Below are positions 1 to 12,045 of a stretch of DNA of 64,000 bases, piece by piece. Position numbers and translations under genes: made by a program. Numbering within the stretch: position 1 is the first letter of the stretch; the number at the start of each line of letters is the position of its first letter. The notes below the pieces were generated by a model that was not told the DNA's origin, did no database searches, and was given only the letters and a program-made list of their open reading frames with translations. The stretch is from contig OX393581.1 in assembly GCA_947652605.1 (NCBI GenBank), positions 11,226,640 through 11,290,639 on the forward strand, given 5' to 3'. The stretch comes from Elmis aenea (taxonomy: Eukaryota; Arthropoda; Insecta; Coleoptera; Elmidae).

Positions 1-1
1 C

Positions 2-130
2 CCGCCGCATTCACCTGATTTGGCTTCATGCTATTACTACAATTCAAATCGGCTGTGAAATGGCATCCTTATAATAACATTCCACACACCCAAACCGCTA
101 TGAGGAAGGTAGTTGAAGCTATATAATTAA
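2..130 (+). pseudogene. Tc1/mariner transposase C-terminal relic
   Basis: Reading from base 2 gives PPHSPDLASCYYYNSNRL, which resembles the 'PPYSPDLAPCDYxLF' block around the last catalytic aspartate of mariner-type transposases. A stop follows at once. Further similarity in shifted frames (KWHPYNNIPHTQTAMRKVVEA) suggests the element's C-terminal helix region with indels. The 5' part lies outside the window. No terminal repeat could be placed. Identification rests on one block, so the subfamily is not assigned. Confidence 0.5.
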
Positions 131-532
131 TTAAACGCTGTATTAATGCTAAAAGCAACAAAATAAATGACATTTTTAAAGATTTATTCATATTAAAAGT
201 TCTGTTCCTTCACCGACAGGACGTGTAGTTCAAAATGAGCAAAATTATCAAACTACCTAAAGCGATCAACTTGACTTGTTTCATCAACTTCACCGTAATC
301 GCTTTTGTTTTGTATCCATTAAACGTTTGTTGGTTTGTTAATTACTCCGACTTAACACATTTTGTGCGGGTAGCGCGCAAAAGTAACTGGCATGTATAGC
401 GGGCCAAAAAAATTAGGTGGCGAAATTTTTTATTTAAATTTTTGTAACTAATACATGTTTTTTATTAAAATTGGAAAGCCTGTTCCGTACTATAATGTCG
501 ACTGTAGAAGATATAAAGGTCTGTTCCAGCAT

Positions 533-660
533 GGCCATATACGATCCATCGAACGGTCAGGAGCATGCGTAGTATCGATATAGCGTGCTATGAGAGCCTA
601 TAATTGTCCGCTATATCGATACTACGCATGCCCCTGACAGTTCGTTGGTCGTACATGGCC
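533..660. repeat. Near-perfect 55-bp-arm hairpin (small MITE-like inverted repeat)
   Basis: Arms 533-588 and 606-660 are reverse complements with few mismatches. Both hold the block gcatgcgtagtatcgatata; the outer ends read ggccat. The loop is about 17 bp. No coding potential and no clear target duplication. It directly abuts the cagtggcgtag terminus at 663. Confidence 0.8.
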
Positions 661-662
661 CG

Positions 663-800
663 CAGTGGCGTAGCTAGAGTTTGTGCCGCCCGGGGCGGTC
701 CCTGAATTTGCCGCTCCTCTAAACAGAGGTTGATTACTGTTTATTATTTCAAAAGCCAGCGAAGATCGACACAAAAAAGTGGAGGGGGGTTAAATAGCGC
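663..800. mobile_element. hAT-like terminus (single end)
   Basis: The sequence cagtggcgtagctagag followed by a GC-rich gccgcccggggcgg stretch resembles the ends of hAT non-autonomous elements, and the element at 29365-29545 shares the terminus. No matching right end was found before the mariner at 1025, so the element is partial or interrupted. Confidence 0.4.
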
Positions 801-1024
801 CGCAGGCGAATTTTTTTGAATTTTAGATGTTTAAAGGTGTTTCAATTCAAAGTTAGATAATGTAGAGTACTTAACCATAATCCAAAATTACAGTTTTACG
901 GCAGAACTTTTTCTTATTTCTATTTTTTAATCAGATCGTCCCCTACCCCCACGAAATTATTTTTAATCGGAGTTAAAACTTTCACTGATAGTTTCCATAT
1001 AGGTAAAGGAACACATACATAATA

Positions 1025-1846
1025 CAGGGTTTGTCCCAAAAGTAGTCGGACTAATTCGACAACAAAAAATGTATTTCGTACAACGACTTAATATTCTTCA
1101 CTTTTGTGCATCAACACACTGCCTCCAGCGGTTCTGCCACTCTTGGTAGGCCTTCTGGAACGCGGCGACTAGAGTGCTGTTTAGTTCCTTCGTCACGGCC
1201 TGTTGTACTGCCTGGACCGTGCCGTGGCGATGTCCTTTCAGCGCCGACTTGAGGTGGGAGAAGAGGAAGAAGTCTGGGAGAGCGACAACTGGGCTGGCGG
1301 GGGCAGCGTTACCACGTTTTGTTGAGCCAGGTACTTTTCCACGACGAGCGCGATGTGGCTCGGCGCATTGTCGTGGTGAAGCTTCCAGGAATTGGCAATG
1401 TCTGGGCGGATGCGGACGATTCGTTTTCTCAGTCGCTCAAGGACTCCCACGTAGAAAATCAATTTCACGGTCTGTCCAGCTTGCACAAACTGCCTGTGAA
1501 TCACCCCCTTTGAGTCAAAAAAGACAATCAACATGGATTACATCTTTCTTGCTCATGCGAGCTTTCTTGGGGCGAGGCGAGGCGCTGGTGTCCCATTCTG
1601 AGCTTTGGCGCTTTGTGTCCGCGTCGTACTCGATTACCCACGGTTCGTCGCCAGTGACAACATTGTCTAAGAAATCTGGTTCATCACGCACACGATCGAG
1701 AAGTTCTTGACAAATCGTCACTCGGTTTGCTTTTTGATCGTCCGTCAAAACCCTCGGCACCAACATTGCACACACTTTCCTCATTGCCAAATTTTCAGTT
1801 ACATTTCGATGTAGGACGTCCTGAGCGTTCATCGTATTCAACAAGC
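1025..1846 (-). pseudogene. mariner transposase, frameshifted, minus strand
   Basis: Read on the minus strand from about 1844 to the stop at 1098-1100, this is most of a mariner transposase, the DDE enzyme that cuts and pastes the element at TA sites. Visible blocks in order: helix-turn-helix tail (VTENLAMRKVCAMLVPR), LTDDQKANRV, the first catalytic block VTGDEPWVIEYD, SPRPKKARMSKKD, the bridge FFDSKGVIHRQFVQAGQT, the second catalytic block LHHDNAPSHIA, and a C-terminal FQKAYQEWQNRW-like helix reached by a frame change near 1250. The frame also breaks near 1530. The usual 'GDESW' serine is proline. The left terminus cagggtttgtcccaaaa lies just after TA at 1023-1024. The N-terminal HTH half and the other terminus are missing because the sequence joins an oppositely oriented mariner near 1846. 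Not functional as it stands. Confidence 0.85.
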
Positions 1847-1879
1847 TCTATTCGTTCTCGAAACAAATTGTGCCACTCA

Positions 1880-2746
1880 AAAACTATGAATAGTTTACAC
1901 GATTCAAAAGTGGTCGTAAGTCAGTTCAAGACGATCCTCGACCAGAAAGGCCTTCGACGTCAACTGATGACACTAACTCAGAAAATCAATGATCGATTTT
2001 GACCCAATGGCAAACAATCAACCGCCAATACTACGAAGGGGTGTTGAAAAAGTTGTAAGAAAACATTTGCAAGAAGAGACCAGCGTTGTGGCGCGACAAA
2101 ACGTTACGGCTACAAGACGGACTATCTCCAACTCTTGAATAAGTTGTTTCATTTATTTGCTAAGTAATAAAGTCTACGAGGTTGGCATTACGGAAGAGTA
2201 CGCAATGCCGTAATGCGCAGCCTCATAACCTCAGTTCGAACCACAAAACGTCATTCATCATCCATCATCGCTAATAAGTGTTGTTCACCAAGGTACTTTC
2301 CCCGACCCGGCGCCTCCACTTTGGCACCCGTCACCTCCGCCATTCGCATTTTTACCTCTGTGACACCACCACGACAACGCTCCTGCCCACTCAACCTCGA
2401 CAATTTGCGAGTTTTGTTCAAAAAATCAAATGTCCTCCCCCAGCCTCCCTACTCCCTGACCTGGCCCTGTGTGACGTATTTTATTCCCCAAATTAAAAAT
2501 CGTGCTCAAACGACGTCGTTTTGGCACTATTGACGATATTGAAGAGAATTCGGCACGGAAATAGATGGCCCAAATAGATACCCAAAGAAACATTCCAGGA
2601 CTATATGGCAAAGTGGAAAAACCGCTGGAATAAGAGCATTTCTAGAGAAGGGGGCTACTTTGAAAGAGCTAAAGACCAATAAGTTGTAAATACAATAAAA
2701 TAAATGTATCTACAAAGAGTTCGGTTATTTTTTGAACAGACCTCGT
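1880..2746 (+). pseudogene. second mariner relic, plus strand
   Basis: Plus-strand pieces of a different mariner follow each other in shifted frames. An N-terminal block like GRKSVQDDPRPERPSTST is at about 1915-1980. NRQYYEGVLKKL, a stop, then ENICKKRPALWRDKTLRL is at about 2022-2115. A decayed HDNAPAHS-like block is near 2362. A C-terminal half from about 2436 to 2687 contains LPTPDLALCDVF and, later, FQDYMAKWKNRWNKS, EGGYFE and a stop. The right terminus reads outward as acgaggtctgttcaaaaaat and ends near 2746. Multiple stops and indels make it dead. Orientation and terminus differ from the 1025-1846 copy, so this is not one inverted element but two fragments joined. Confidence 0.75.
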
Positions 2747-3126
2747 ATATAGCGCATTTAAATTATCCTCTTCGTGTTTTTATTAAGTTCAACCGTAGCT
2801 GACTATAAAATTATTGAATTTCTTATTTAATAATGTAGTTAATTAAAAAATACAACAGTTAATATTTTTTAACAGTTTTTGATTTTAAATCATTAACCAA
2901 TACATAAACCATATGTATTTAATATATAAGCAGTTGTTATAATTACACAAATACATTATATTACTAAACAGTAAGAGAAACTTTATAAATCAAAGTCAAA
3001 AAGGTTACAGATAGTTTTTTTCTACTCTATATACAATTTAGTTGCGACTGTAACAGTTACCAATATAACGGCAAACGCAGAAATATTTTTTTAGTACGAT
3101 TCCTGCAGTTTATAAAAATTCTGCAT

Positions 3127-3240
3127 AAAAGGTATTAATACGCTTCCCGCCGGAGACCGCCGGTCGCTTGAACGGGTATTAATACGCTTCCCGCACGAAA
3201 TGTGTTAATATACGCACGCGTGACGGGTCAATGCGTATTG
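3127..3240. repeat. Short direct repeat of a gtattaatacgcttcccgc motif
   Basis: The block ggtattaatacgcttcccgc occurs twice about 45 bp apart (near 3131 and 3176), followed by a variant with gtgttaatatacgcacgcg. It is locally GC-rich against an AT-rich background. No gene or terminal repeat explains it. Confidence 0.4.
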
Positions 3241-3959
3241 TGCGAGATTATCGGCGTATGTTGCGGTGTCAGGGGCGCTTTTGTTTCGCGATTGATGAAT
3301 GTTTTGATTTGATGCCTTAATCGAGCGAGCTGTGAATGTATAACAAGCTGATAATAATGCCAGGAATCTAATGAACTACGTTTCATTATTAACAAGAGCG
3401 CGTCAAATGAAGCACGAAGCAACTCAACAATAAATGCATTTAGATTGTTTAATCGACAACAAACGATTCGGCAGCCTGCTATCATTTTCCGCGTGAGAGC
3501 ACACCTTCATTAAAACGCGAACAGCTTGATGTGAAAGTCGAATTACACGTGTTCAGTTAGGCACGCCACCACGATCCGATATACTAATTGCCTTGTTTTA
3601 AGTTACTGTATAATTTAGTTTTAAAACACCATTAATATTAATAAAGTGTAGTTATTACGATAAAAACGAAAAGTTTTTTAAGGTCACATGAAAGGTACGA
3701 TCGCAAAAACAACGACAGAGCAATTGTTTTGCGCCTACAGAAGTGAACTCAATAAAAACTGAAAAAAAAATTTGATGCGTTAAAACCAGTCAAATTATGA
3801 AAGATAAAATTTTGTTTTGGGAGGGCTTATTTAATTAAAAGATGTATAGGTGCGAAGTGCGAAGTAATGCATTTTTTTTTAATTTGAAAGACGAAAAAAT
3901 AATCTCCAATCATCTACATATAGTACACTATGAAATAGCAATAAGATACAGACAGCAGA

Positions 3960-4540
3960 TTTGAGACTTTTAAGAAGAATCAAGAAAAAAAGACGAGGTT
4001 TAAATTAACACCATGGAAATGAAACACCTCAGAAAAATTGCGGGGAAAACTAAATGGAACAGAATAAAAAACGAAAGCATTAGAGAAATGAAAGAACAAG
4101 AACCAATAATAAAAAAAATAAAAAAGAAACAACTAAACTGGTATGGCCATATACCTAGTAACAATGAAACCGGACAAAATCACGAGAAAAATAATGGAAA
4201 TTGGAAAACCAGACAAAAAACAAACAGGGAGACCAAGAAGATGAATGGATTTAATAAGGGAATTGGAGTCAGAAAAAGGAAAAACACAAGAAGAAATGAA
4301 AACACTAGCAAAAGATGAAAGGGCATGGTGGAAATGAACCCAGAGCACGAAACTACCCTCCGACGCCTAAGAAGGCAAAAGGAGTCAAGAAGGAGAAAAA
4401 GAAGAAGAATCAAAATATGTACCAAAATAGATCAAATAAGAACTTAAGATGTAAAGAAAGAACTAAAACTTTTCGCTCTGGAAGAGAAAATAAGAAATAC
4501 TGAGAGAAATATACAAAACACATTAACAGAATGGAACGAC
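3960..4540 (+). pseudogene. LINE reverse-transcriptase C-terminal relic
   Basis: Plus-strand frames give a basic C-terminal segment typical of non-LTR retrotransposon ORF2 ends: KKQLNWYGHIPSN near 4120-4160, matching the KKQLKWFGHTKRM block of the intact LINE at 36103-38232, followed by a basic stretch. The reading frame is 101 codons at most and has no catalytic motif. It appears to be a separate fragment from the LINE piece starting near 4560. Confidence 0.6.
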
Positions 4541-4559
4541 AAAGATTAACAAAGATAAT

Positions 4560-5490
4560 AGGTTAGTATAAGCCAAAACAAAACATGAGACCGTTCCACC
4601 TAGACAACTTGAAAATGGAAAAAATCAACATAACGGAGCTAATATTTGCAGACGACATGTTCATTGTCGCGTAATCAGAAAAGAATCTACAACATAAACT
4701 AGAAACTCTTGACTAGGAATTGGAAAAGATCAAAATGAAATTAAGGTAGACAAAACCAAAACTATGATCGTTTCAATCGAGAACAAAGGTCATAACATTA
4801 CTTTAGATGGGCTTAGATTGGAACAGGTAGATAGCTTTAAATACTTACGGACGTATGGACAAGCAAAAAAGCGAAAGAACCGGAAATGTGGGAAGAATAT
4901 TTGGAAATAGAGGAGTCCCAAAACGAACAAAAGTGTAAGTGGTAAAACAAGTAGTAACTCCCAGCACTTACAAAGAACAAAACAGTAGCCGTGTGAATGC
5001 AGCTGATACAGGGTTTTTAAGGAAAAACCAATAAAGATCGAATTAGAAATGAAACATGTAGAGAACAATTAAAGATAAAATCGGTTAAAACAAAAATACA
5101 GAAGAAAGACCGCTGGGATGGTTGGGACACATTTATAGAATAAAAGAAGAAACATTAACCAGAAAAACCTATGATGCAAGGCCACAGGGATAAAACAAGA
5201 GAAGTACACCGAGAAAAACCTGGCAAGACGAAATTAAAAAATCAGAAACGAATAAAAACATCAAATGGAAAGAAATAAAAAAGCTACCATAAGACAGAAA
5301 GACACAACTCAATAGTTCTACACAGTATTGCAGTGAGTCTTCTTTTGAACTGTATTTTGTGAGCCACTACTTTAAGTACAACTTATTCATTTAGATATAA
5401 GTTTAGGGCAATGTAAAACAGACCTAAAAAATGATACCTTGTATTGTATGTAAATCTCTTGTATTTTATTATGTATTACAATAAATACCT
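4560..5490 (+). pseudogene. LINE reverse-transcriptase relic with FADD motif and 3' end
   Basis: One frame gives ITELIFADDMFIVA near 4635-4675, the catalytic aspartate pair of a reverse transcriptase. DGLRLEQVDSFKYL follows near 4808-4850, the block after the palm in LINE enzymes. Then come C-terminal basic blocks (5040-5300) that match at DNA level the LINE fragments at 6862-7440 (minus) and 43190-43491 plus 46351-46565. The likely 3' untranslated end runs to about 5490 with an ataaa-rich tail. Stops are frequent. This defines a LINE family with at least three degraded copies here. Confidence 0.7.
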
Positions 5491-6430
5491 ACTACTAAAA
5501 AGAAACAAAATAACTATGGACATATTTCGTTTATAGATTAAAAGTTAGTCCTAAATTATGCAATTTAGCCCTAATTTTATTGATTCAAGGATCTTATGAT
5601 AAGCGACAATTACAAATTTTAGTATTTTAAAGGTTAAAAAAAATGATCATCTAGATTATAAGAAATATACCTATAGCAAATTGTACAAAAAATTATATTT
5701 TCTTGGCATTCTTCAATCTATACTGGAACACATAAAAAACTTAATAACTGATTATTGAATCTTTCCTACAAAACAATATGTGGAACAAAATACGCACTAA
5801 TTGTCCTCAATTTTAAACATTTTCAATATTTTCCGCCGAAACTAATTGAACGTTCAGGATATTTTACTGGCAGCTAACGTTTTCCAGACATATCAATCAA
5901 AATAATTGCAATTTAGGTCAAACGAAAGAATATTAAAAATACTATCGATTTTAAATTAGGTTCCAGCTTTGTGAAATGTAATCAATACCAATGCTACCGC
6001 ACGAAAAATTTTACATTAGAAACTCCCAATCAGCTACGTATTCACGACTCCGCGAGCTAAAACCCGTCCATCACAGTAAAGACATTTAGAAAACCATGTG
6101 CCTCTTTAATTTTTCATTTTATGGACATTTAATCATTTAAAACGTTAACGCACAAACATTTTTCAAATAAATAATACCTCGGAGCATGTTTCATATTTTG
6201 TCGATGTTGTTTTATTCCCAAACAAGCATAGGTACAATTTTTTCACAGAATCATGGTAAATCGCATTACAAAAATAATATTAAATACCTGTGAGCTTATT
6301 GTGCAGTATTTAATTATGTAGTTATCTCGCTATTGAATGAATAATCAATCAATAGCCAATACTGCAACAAAATAACATGAACATGAAATTACTAGTTGAA
6401 CCTTCCCAAATTAACTAACATTCTAGACCA
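5490..6430. other. Unannotated AT-rich interval
   Basis: No open frame above 60 codons, no terminal repeat and no recognisable transposase block. I see nothing specific here. Confidence 0.5.
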
Positions 6431-6480
6431 GCGTTTCCCAAAGTGGGTTCCGGGACAAATTTAGGAGTTCCACGTGTTTG
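6430..6480. mobile_element. Possible hAT terminus
   Basis: The string cagcgtttcccaaagtggg resembles the hAT terminus at 41425 (cagtgtttcccaaagtgtgg). No partner end or 8-bp duplication was found, so it may be a solo remnant. Confidence 0.35.
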
Positions 6481-6861
6481 TTGGTATCGCTTTGTTTATT
6501 TTTTTCGACTCTTAGTGACTTTTTTCAACAACCAGAATTAGATTTGGAAATCGATAACTGTAATGAGATTAGAAGTCATATCTGTAGCTTATTAGAACTT
6601 ATAAAGAAGTACATGTTTACCAAATTTAGAGTACAATGATAATTATTGGGTCCATTCAGAGTAATAGAAAAGCCAACAGAATTTGTGGCAATGGAATATG
6701 AAAATGTTATTGAAATAAATACGAATACACAGTTAAAGGCTAAGTTGAAGACTTTCCGGTAATAACTTTCTCGTGCGATATATTTGTCGAATATCCGAAT
6801 TTGTCAAAACGGACTATTCGAGTTCTGTTACTATTTTATTTATTATATTATTTATAAAGTC

Positions 6862-7440
6862 ATGAGACCTTCTGCTGTTAAGTGTATGATTGACTGTTGG
6901 GTTATGTTGTGTTTCTATCCGTTGCTGCTTTTTTAACTTCGTATTGCCAGGTTTTTCTCGGTCTACCTCTTTTGGTTTTTCCCTGTGATCTTGCTTTATA
7001 GGCTTTTCTGGTTAACCTTCCTTCTTTCACTCTATAAAAGTGACCCAATCATGCCAGCTGTCTTTCTTTTTTTTTTTTGTTTCAACTGATTTTATCTTTA
7101 ATTGTTCTCTATATGTTTCATTTCTGATTCTATGTTTTTTTTGTTTTTCCTTGGATTTTTCTTGAAAATCTCATTTCTACCATTCACACGGCTGCTATTT
7201 TTATTTGTCAGTGTCCAGTGGCCACGTTCCACTTCTGTATAAAAGTGCCGGAGTTACTACCTTTTTTACCACTTCCACTTTTGTTCGTTCCGGGACTTCT
7301 CTATTTCCAAAAAATGTTGTCCTTAAACTGTTAAATATTCGCTAATTTTTTTGTCCATTCCTCCATTTTTCTCTTTGACTACTCCTAAATATTTAAAGAT
7401 TTCTACCTGCTCCAACCTAAGACAATTTAAAAGTGATGTT
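6862..7440 (-). pseudogene. LINE 3' relic, minus strand
   Basis: The reverse complement carries LEQVEIFKYLG-like sequence near 7400, then a cysteine-free basic C-terminal region ending in KTKRGRPRKTWQYEVKKA-like text near 6940, a standard LINE ORF2 ending. DNA similarity to 43190-43491/46351-46565 is direct, including the tgattgggtcac stretch that marks the hAT insertion site there. Frame broken; long homopolymers around 7065 interrupt it. Confidence 0.7.
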
Positions 7441-9370
7441 ATGCCCTTTGTTCTCTGTTCCAACATTACACCAACTTTTGAGAGGATATTGGAGTCAAAG
7501 AAGCAACTGCATTCTTCTCATTAATCTCCTTTTTATTAATTTATTTCGTTTTCCTGCATATTTTGGACACATACAGGCTATACCAACAGGGACTAAGAAC
7601 GGAACGAAAACGTTAAACGAAATTAACCTAAATTTTTATAGGAACGAAAACGAAAACGAAATTATTATTTTTCGTTCAAGAGCGAACGAAATAAATAATT
7701 TTAAAAACCGGTTAACCAATTTGTAAACTATTTAATTTTTATTCATTAAACACACATGCGAATTAATCGTCTATGCTGGGAAGCTTCTCAATGCAGTAAA
7801 ATATGTTTGTTCGTTAAAAATTAACCTTTGTATTGGTTACATATTTTAAATTTGTTCGTATTTATGATTATTAATATTTGTTTTCTATTTCTATTTCATT
7901 TGCTACATTAAATGTGTAGCTAAAAAATAATAGCATTAAAAATGTTAATCAACAAAACCATTTTTGTTTCATTTGATGTCTTATTAAAATTGTAGGGGTC
8001 CGTAAAATATAGATATGTTTAGGGTTTCGCAGTTTTTGTTGAATCGTGTAAAGATTTCCCGACAAAATAAATTTAGGAACAGCTTTTCTAGACTATTTTA
8101 TTAGTCAACTCATTAAAAACGACCACTTTTTTATTGCAATATGTATAAAGACCATGTTTTTATGTCGATTCGTCTAGTTACATTTTCATTTTACAACATA
8201 CATGCTAGCCTTTTTTACTGCTTATTTGCCCCAAGAATTGAAATAATAAGCGCACTTATTACCATTAGTCTCTATTGTTTCAAGCAGAGCACCGCCGCAG
8301 GCTTCAATTGCGTCTATAGAGTCTACACTTACTTTTAAGTGACTTCTACGTGTTGAGAATGTAAAAGTAGAGTTCCAGAAGGCAATTTAAATCAGAAACC
8401 GCGGTTCACAGTGTAATACGCTATCGGTTTAAACAAAATCTAATTTTCTCGCAAGTCTGCGGATTTGATAGGATTTCATGAAGTGAGTAAATCCGAAATG
8501 AAATTTAGAAGTAAGCGGTTATTAAAGTAGTGTTTTTCGATTATAGTTAAATTTTGAAACTGATCGTTTTCGTAAAGTTATCTGTAACCATCAATACAGA
8601 CCAATATAAAAAAAATAATTGTTTGAATCTGGAAGAATTATGAGGATAGAAAAATCCTGAAAATGTTTGATAAAAATCTAAATATTTTTCATACTGACAG
8701 CAAAAACGAAAATATGCTAGTGGAGCCTATTTTTAAAATAATTTCAAACTGGCAACTTTGTTGAACTTCGTTTTTGGTCTCTATACAGTTATTTTTCAAC
8801 ATAATTATCTTCGCAGTCAACACAGTTTTATCAATGTAAAGAAGGTTGATGAATCTTTTTGGGTAAAACTTTACGTATCAAAGAGGAGCCACATCATTGC
8901 CTCTGTGTTGATCTTGTTATCTGGTTTGGAGTGTGATTGTCGAAGATTTTACGTCAATTTCGAAAAAACTTAAAATCGCATCTGTTTCATTATAAAATAA
9001 TATTACATTTTTTTGGTAACTAAATTCATAGCGCCACTTAACATAGTTACCTGTACAAAATTGTTATATATACAATAAAAATTCACAACTTCTCTAACTG
9101 AATACCATTATCATATTTAACACAACGTTTCAGATGGTTTTGTACAAAGTCTTCATGGATAACGGCCATGTCCAGTTTATAATTATACTATTTCTAGGTC
9201 TCTTCTTTGTTACCAAGTCTTTCCACCGTTTGCAGTTCTTTATTGCATGACAACATTAAGCTATCTATTTAGATAGCTTCTTATTCTTCCACTGTCCACT
9301 CACGTTAACCGTAAAATTATTCGATTCTGGAAATTGAATTCTTAACCTTTGACACACTGACGGAAAAAAG
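7440..9370. other. Unannotated interval with an acgaaaacg-rich stretch
   Basis: Between 7590 and 7705 the string aacgaaaacg and close variants recur several times and the complement cgttc appears once, which may be a decayed inverted-repeat terminus. Short open frames at 8141-8338 and 8758-8973 show no recognisable family and no codon signal I trust. Nothing else is assignable. Confidence 0.35.
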
Positions 9371-9570
9371 CTTTTTGTATGATACCTTTCACGGTGTTAT
9401 TCCACTCCGTTTGTCACTCTACTGCAATGCTGTTTTTCAATTATCTAATAACAGCACTTTTGGGCACTCTATTATAGCAGATCTTCCTCTGCTGCTTTCT
9501 TTTGTCTGCTATTTCATTTCCACCCAATATAAATGTTCCAATATTGTTCTTCCATCGTTTTAGCTGTTCT
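9370..9570 (-). pseudogene. Possible LINE RNase H-like remnant
   Basis: The minus strand reads GGNEIADKRKQQRK followed downstream by a tryptophan block (TEWNNTVK), a spacing reminiscent of the 'GNExAD' end of RNase H in Jockey-type LINEs. The rest of the domain is not visible and stops intervene. A tentative call. Confidence 0.22.
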
Positions 9571-11370
9571 TTTTAATTAAAACTCCATGATTATTTACAT
9601 TTATATTCGAATCTACGTCAAAAAAGTTAGTGGTAGTCTACAAAAATTGGACCGAAAACAAATTAAATGCGGAAATTGAAGAAATCAACAAATAACAAGA
9701 GTCCCTTCAATCGACCACCGAAAAGTGGGTACTAATCTTTACTGTATAGGAGACTATATTCAAGTAATATTTGTAAAAACATTTTATCCTGGACAAGGAC
9801 TGCTATAGACCAAGGAAAATATCAGGCGTAAAATTGGCAACTTTTGGAAGTGCCAAGCTGTTAAGGATGAGTTGTGGTACCCAAAAGAACATATAATTAA
9901 GAAAATTTCCTCTCCAAACCAAATTGGGGAAAAAGATTTCCTTATTGACTTGAAAAGATGACTTTAAAGATGTTTTTTATTTGTTCTTTATTCTTCTTTG
10001 TGATCTTTTATATTCAAATGAAATTTTTAATAACCGAGCTTTTTTGTTATTAAAACTCCTAATTATGGTTAAAAAAACTGAGCTTTTAAACCATATTTTG
10101 GATGAAATAGCACTTCTAATATGCTGAACTCAATAGTAGGTGGGACGAAAATGTTATAGGAGCAGTTCCATAGCCAACCAAAAAATCTTCGGGAAAAAAA
10201 GGTGATTCATCATTTAACTTATTTTTATTTTAATAAGTTATAATTAAAATTGAGATTTTTCAATTTCTTTACGATATTTCGAGAACTGGGCACAATTTGT
10301 ACATTTTTAATCTAGATTTTTAGTAAGCCAATTAATTAAATATGCTTCCATCTCCAACGGTTTCAGAAATCACCATGTTCTTCTTCTTAAAATATACAAC
10401 TCTCTGAGGGTTAATAACTTTTTCATAGTCCCATTTATTTAATTTTTGATTATATTTTGTCCATTTTATTTGGTGTAGAAAAACGTACAAATTAACAAGA
10501 GTAAGGATAGTACAATTTTAATACAATCACACTTTTTCTAATAAATTGCCTGTCTCGTTACATAACAACCGGTATCCTGCAGGAAATTATTTTGGTTGGG
10601 ACTAAAATTCAACAAACGACTCCAACAAAATCTGCAGTTTCTCTACACGCAACTATGACATTATTTTTGCATGCCTTCAACAATAAAACACGACATTGTA
10701 TGCGACGACATAATGCGAGCTTGGTAGTCGCCCAAAAAATACTTCCCCACTTTCAACAAATTCTCATTATAACCCGATACACACAACGAACGAAGTTATA
10801 TTAACGTACCGCTACATCATCAAATAATATTGTGGATAATCAACGCAGAAGGCGTTAATATTTTAGAGACGTTCGGTTGGGAATATTATAGCTGTTTGGT
10901 AAAATTTATTGTAGTCACATCTTTGAATCTCGCAGTGTTTGTGCAAAGTTTGCTAAAGTGTTCAATAATTAATGGGTTATCTTGATTGTGTCGCGGTGCG
11001 TAGCGTTCGACGTTGCTCGAGATTTATTTTTTATGACAAATTTATCATTCATTAAATCTACGTGTTATTTTGTACATATTTGTCGTGTAGAAAGATAAAT
11101 GGAGTTGTGGCATCTGTTTGGAAATTTAAATTAACTCGACTTGACAAGGGCTCATTTTATATATCATTAAAATAGTACATTATTCGAAATAAGTTAAATT
11201 ATTGCTAAAGAGGTGCCAATAAAATATTTATCAAGGTACCTAAAATTAATAGTTTTTAAGTTATTTTAGTTTTTACGAAAATATTGACAGGAACAAGAAA
11301 AAAAATCACATTTCACAACTTAACATTGTCAAACGAATTTCTTTGATACCTTAGGTGACAATAGTGTCAT
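9570..11370. other. Unannotated AT-rich interval
   Basis: Only short frames occur. A stretch near 9870-9960 reads DELWYPKEHIIKKISSP on the plus strand but matches no family I can name. No terminal repeats were found. Confidence 0.4.
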
Positions 11371-11374
11371 AATA

Positions 11375-11536
11375 ACGGCTGATCTAGCAAGGCAGCAGAG
11401 AGCGATGAAATAGTGCCAGAATTTATAATATGGGGATGAGAAATAATGGAAAAGTGGATAAAAAGGCTAGTTCGCAAAGCATGGACAGAAAATAAGATAC
11501 CTGGAGACTGGGAGAAAAATGTAATTATACCACTAT
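11375..11536 (+). pseudogene. LINE reverse-transcriptase fragment
   Basis: Plus-strand frame reads SDEIVPEFIIWG, a stop, then KWIKRLVRKAWTENKIPGDWEKNVIIPL. This corresponds to the fingers region of LINE reverse transcriptases ('DGIPxELIKYG...W...KIPxxWKxxxIxPI'); compare residues 229-275 of the ORF at 36103-38232. It is cut at 11536 by the insertion of a TA-flanked MITE. Confidence 0.65.
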
Positions 11537-12045
11537 ACAGGGTGTCCCCATTATACACGGCAAAAAAGTAGGTGCATATTCCTGAGTGAAAATGATGACC
11601 ATTTGTCAAATATTTTGTTATCCGAAAATGCTTCCTTTCAAAGTTAGAGACCTCCAAAGTTGCAAGAAAAAAAAATCAAAAAATCAATTACGTCCTAGCC
11701 GTTTAAGCTAGAGCTATCAAACTTGGCCGAAATGTTTGGGTGTTTCCCATTGACTTTGTGGGATAATTAGAAAGAAAACACGTAATTGGAAGTATGATTT
11801 ATAGTCAGGTCATCCGCTTACCATCTTCAGAATTTTTTTCTCTGGAATAAAATTGAAAATGTCATTCGTCCATAAGAAAGTACGACTTAAGAGGAAAAAA
11901 TTCGTCCCTCTTTGTTTTTTGCTGTAAACGTAGCCGTTTTCGAGAAAATTAGCGCTAAAGATGCATCGACAAACTCTGTTTATACACCTCAAATATTTTT
12001 TTAACTTAAACTTAGTTGGCTAATGTCATGCTTGACTTAAGGTTT
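11537..12045. mobile_element. Half copy of the long-palindrome TA MITE
   Basis: Starts cagggtgtccccattatac next to TA and is nearly identical to the left arm of the complete element at 40004-41233. It stops near 12045 without the loop or second arm. A 60-codon frame on the minus strand (11810-11992) recurs in both arms of the full copy but differs by single non-synonymous changes and resembles no protein, so it is treated as part of the repeat. Confidence 0.8.

Noticed and set aside
1174..1710. 178-codon plus-strand frame
   Set aside because: It is the antisense of the minus-strand mariner transposase; no protein-like composition of its own.
11810..11992. 60-codon frame repeated at 40276-40458 and 40778-40960
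   Set aside because: Present only because it lies in MITE arms; changes between copies are non-synonymous and no protein family fits.
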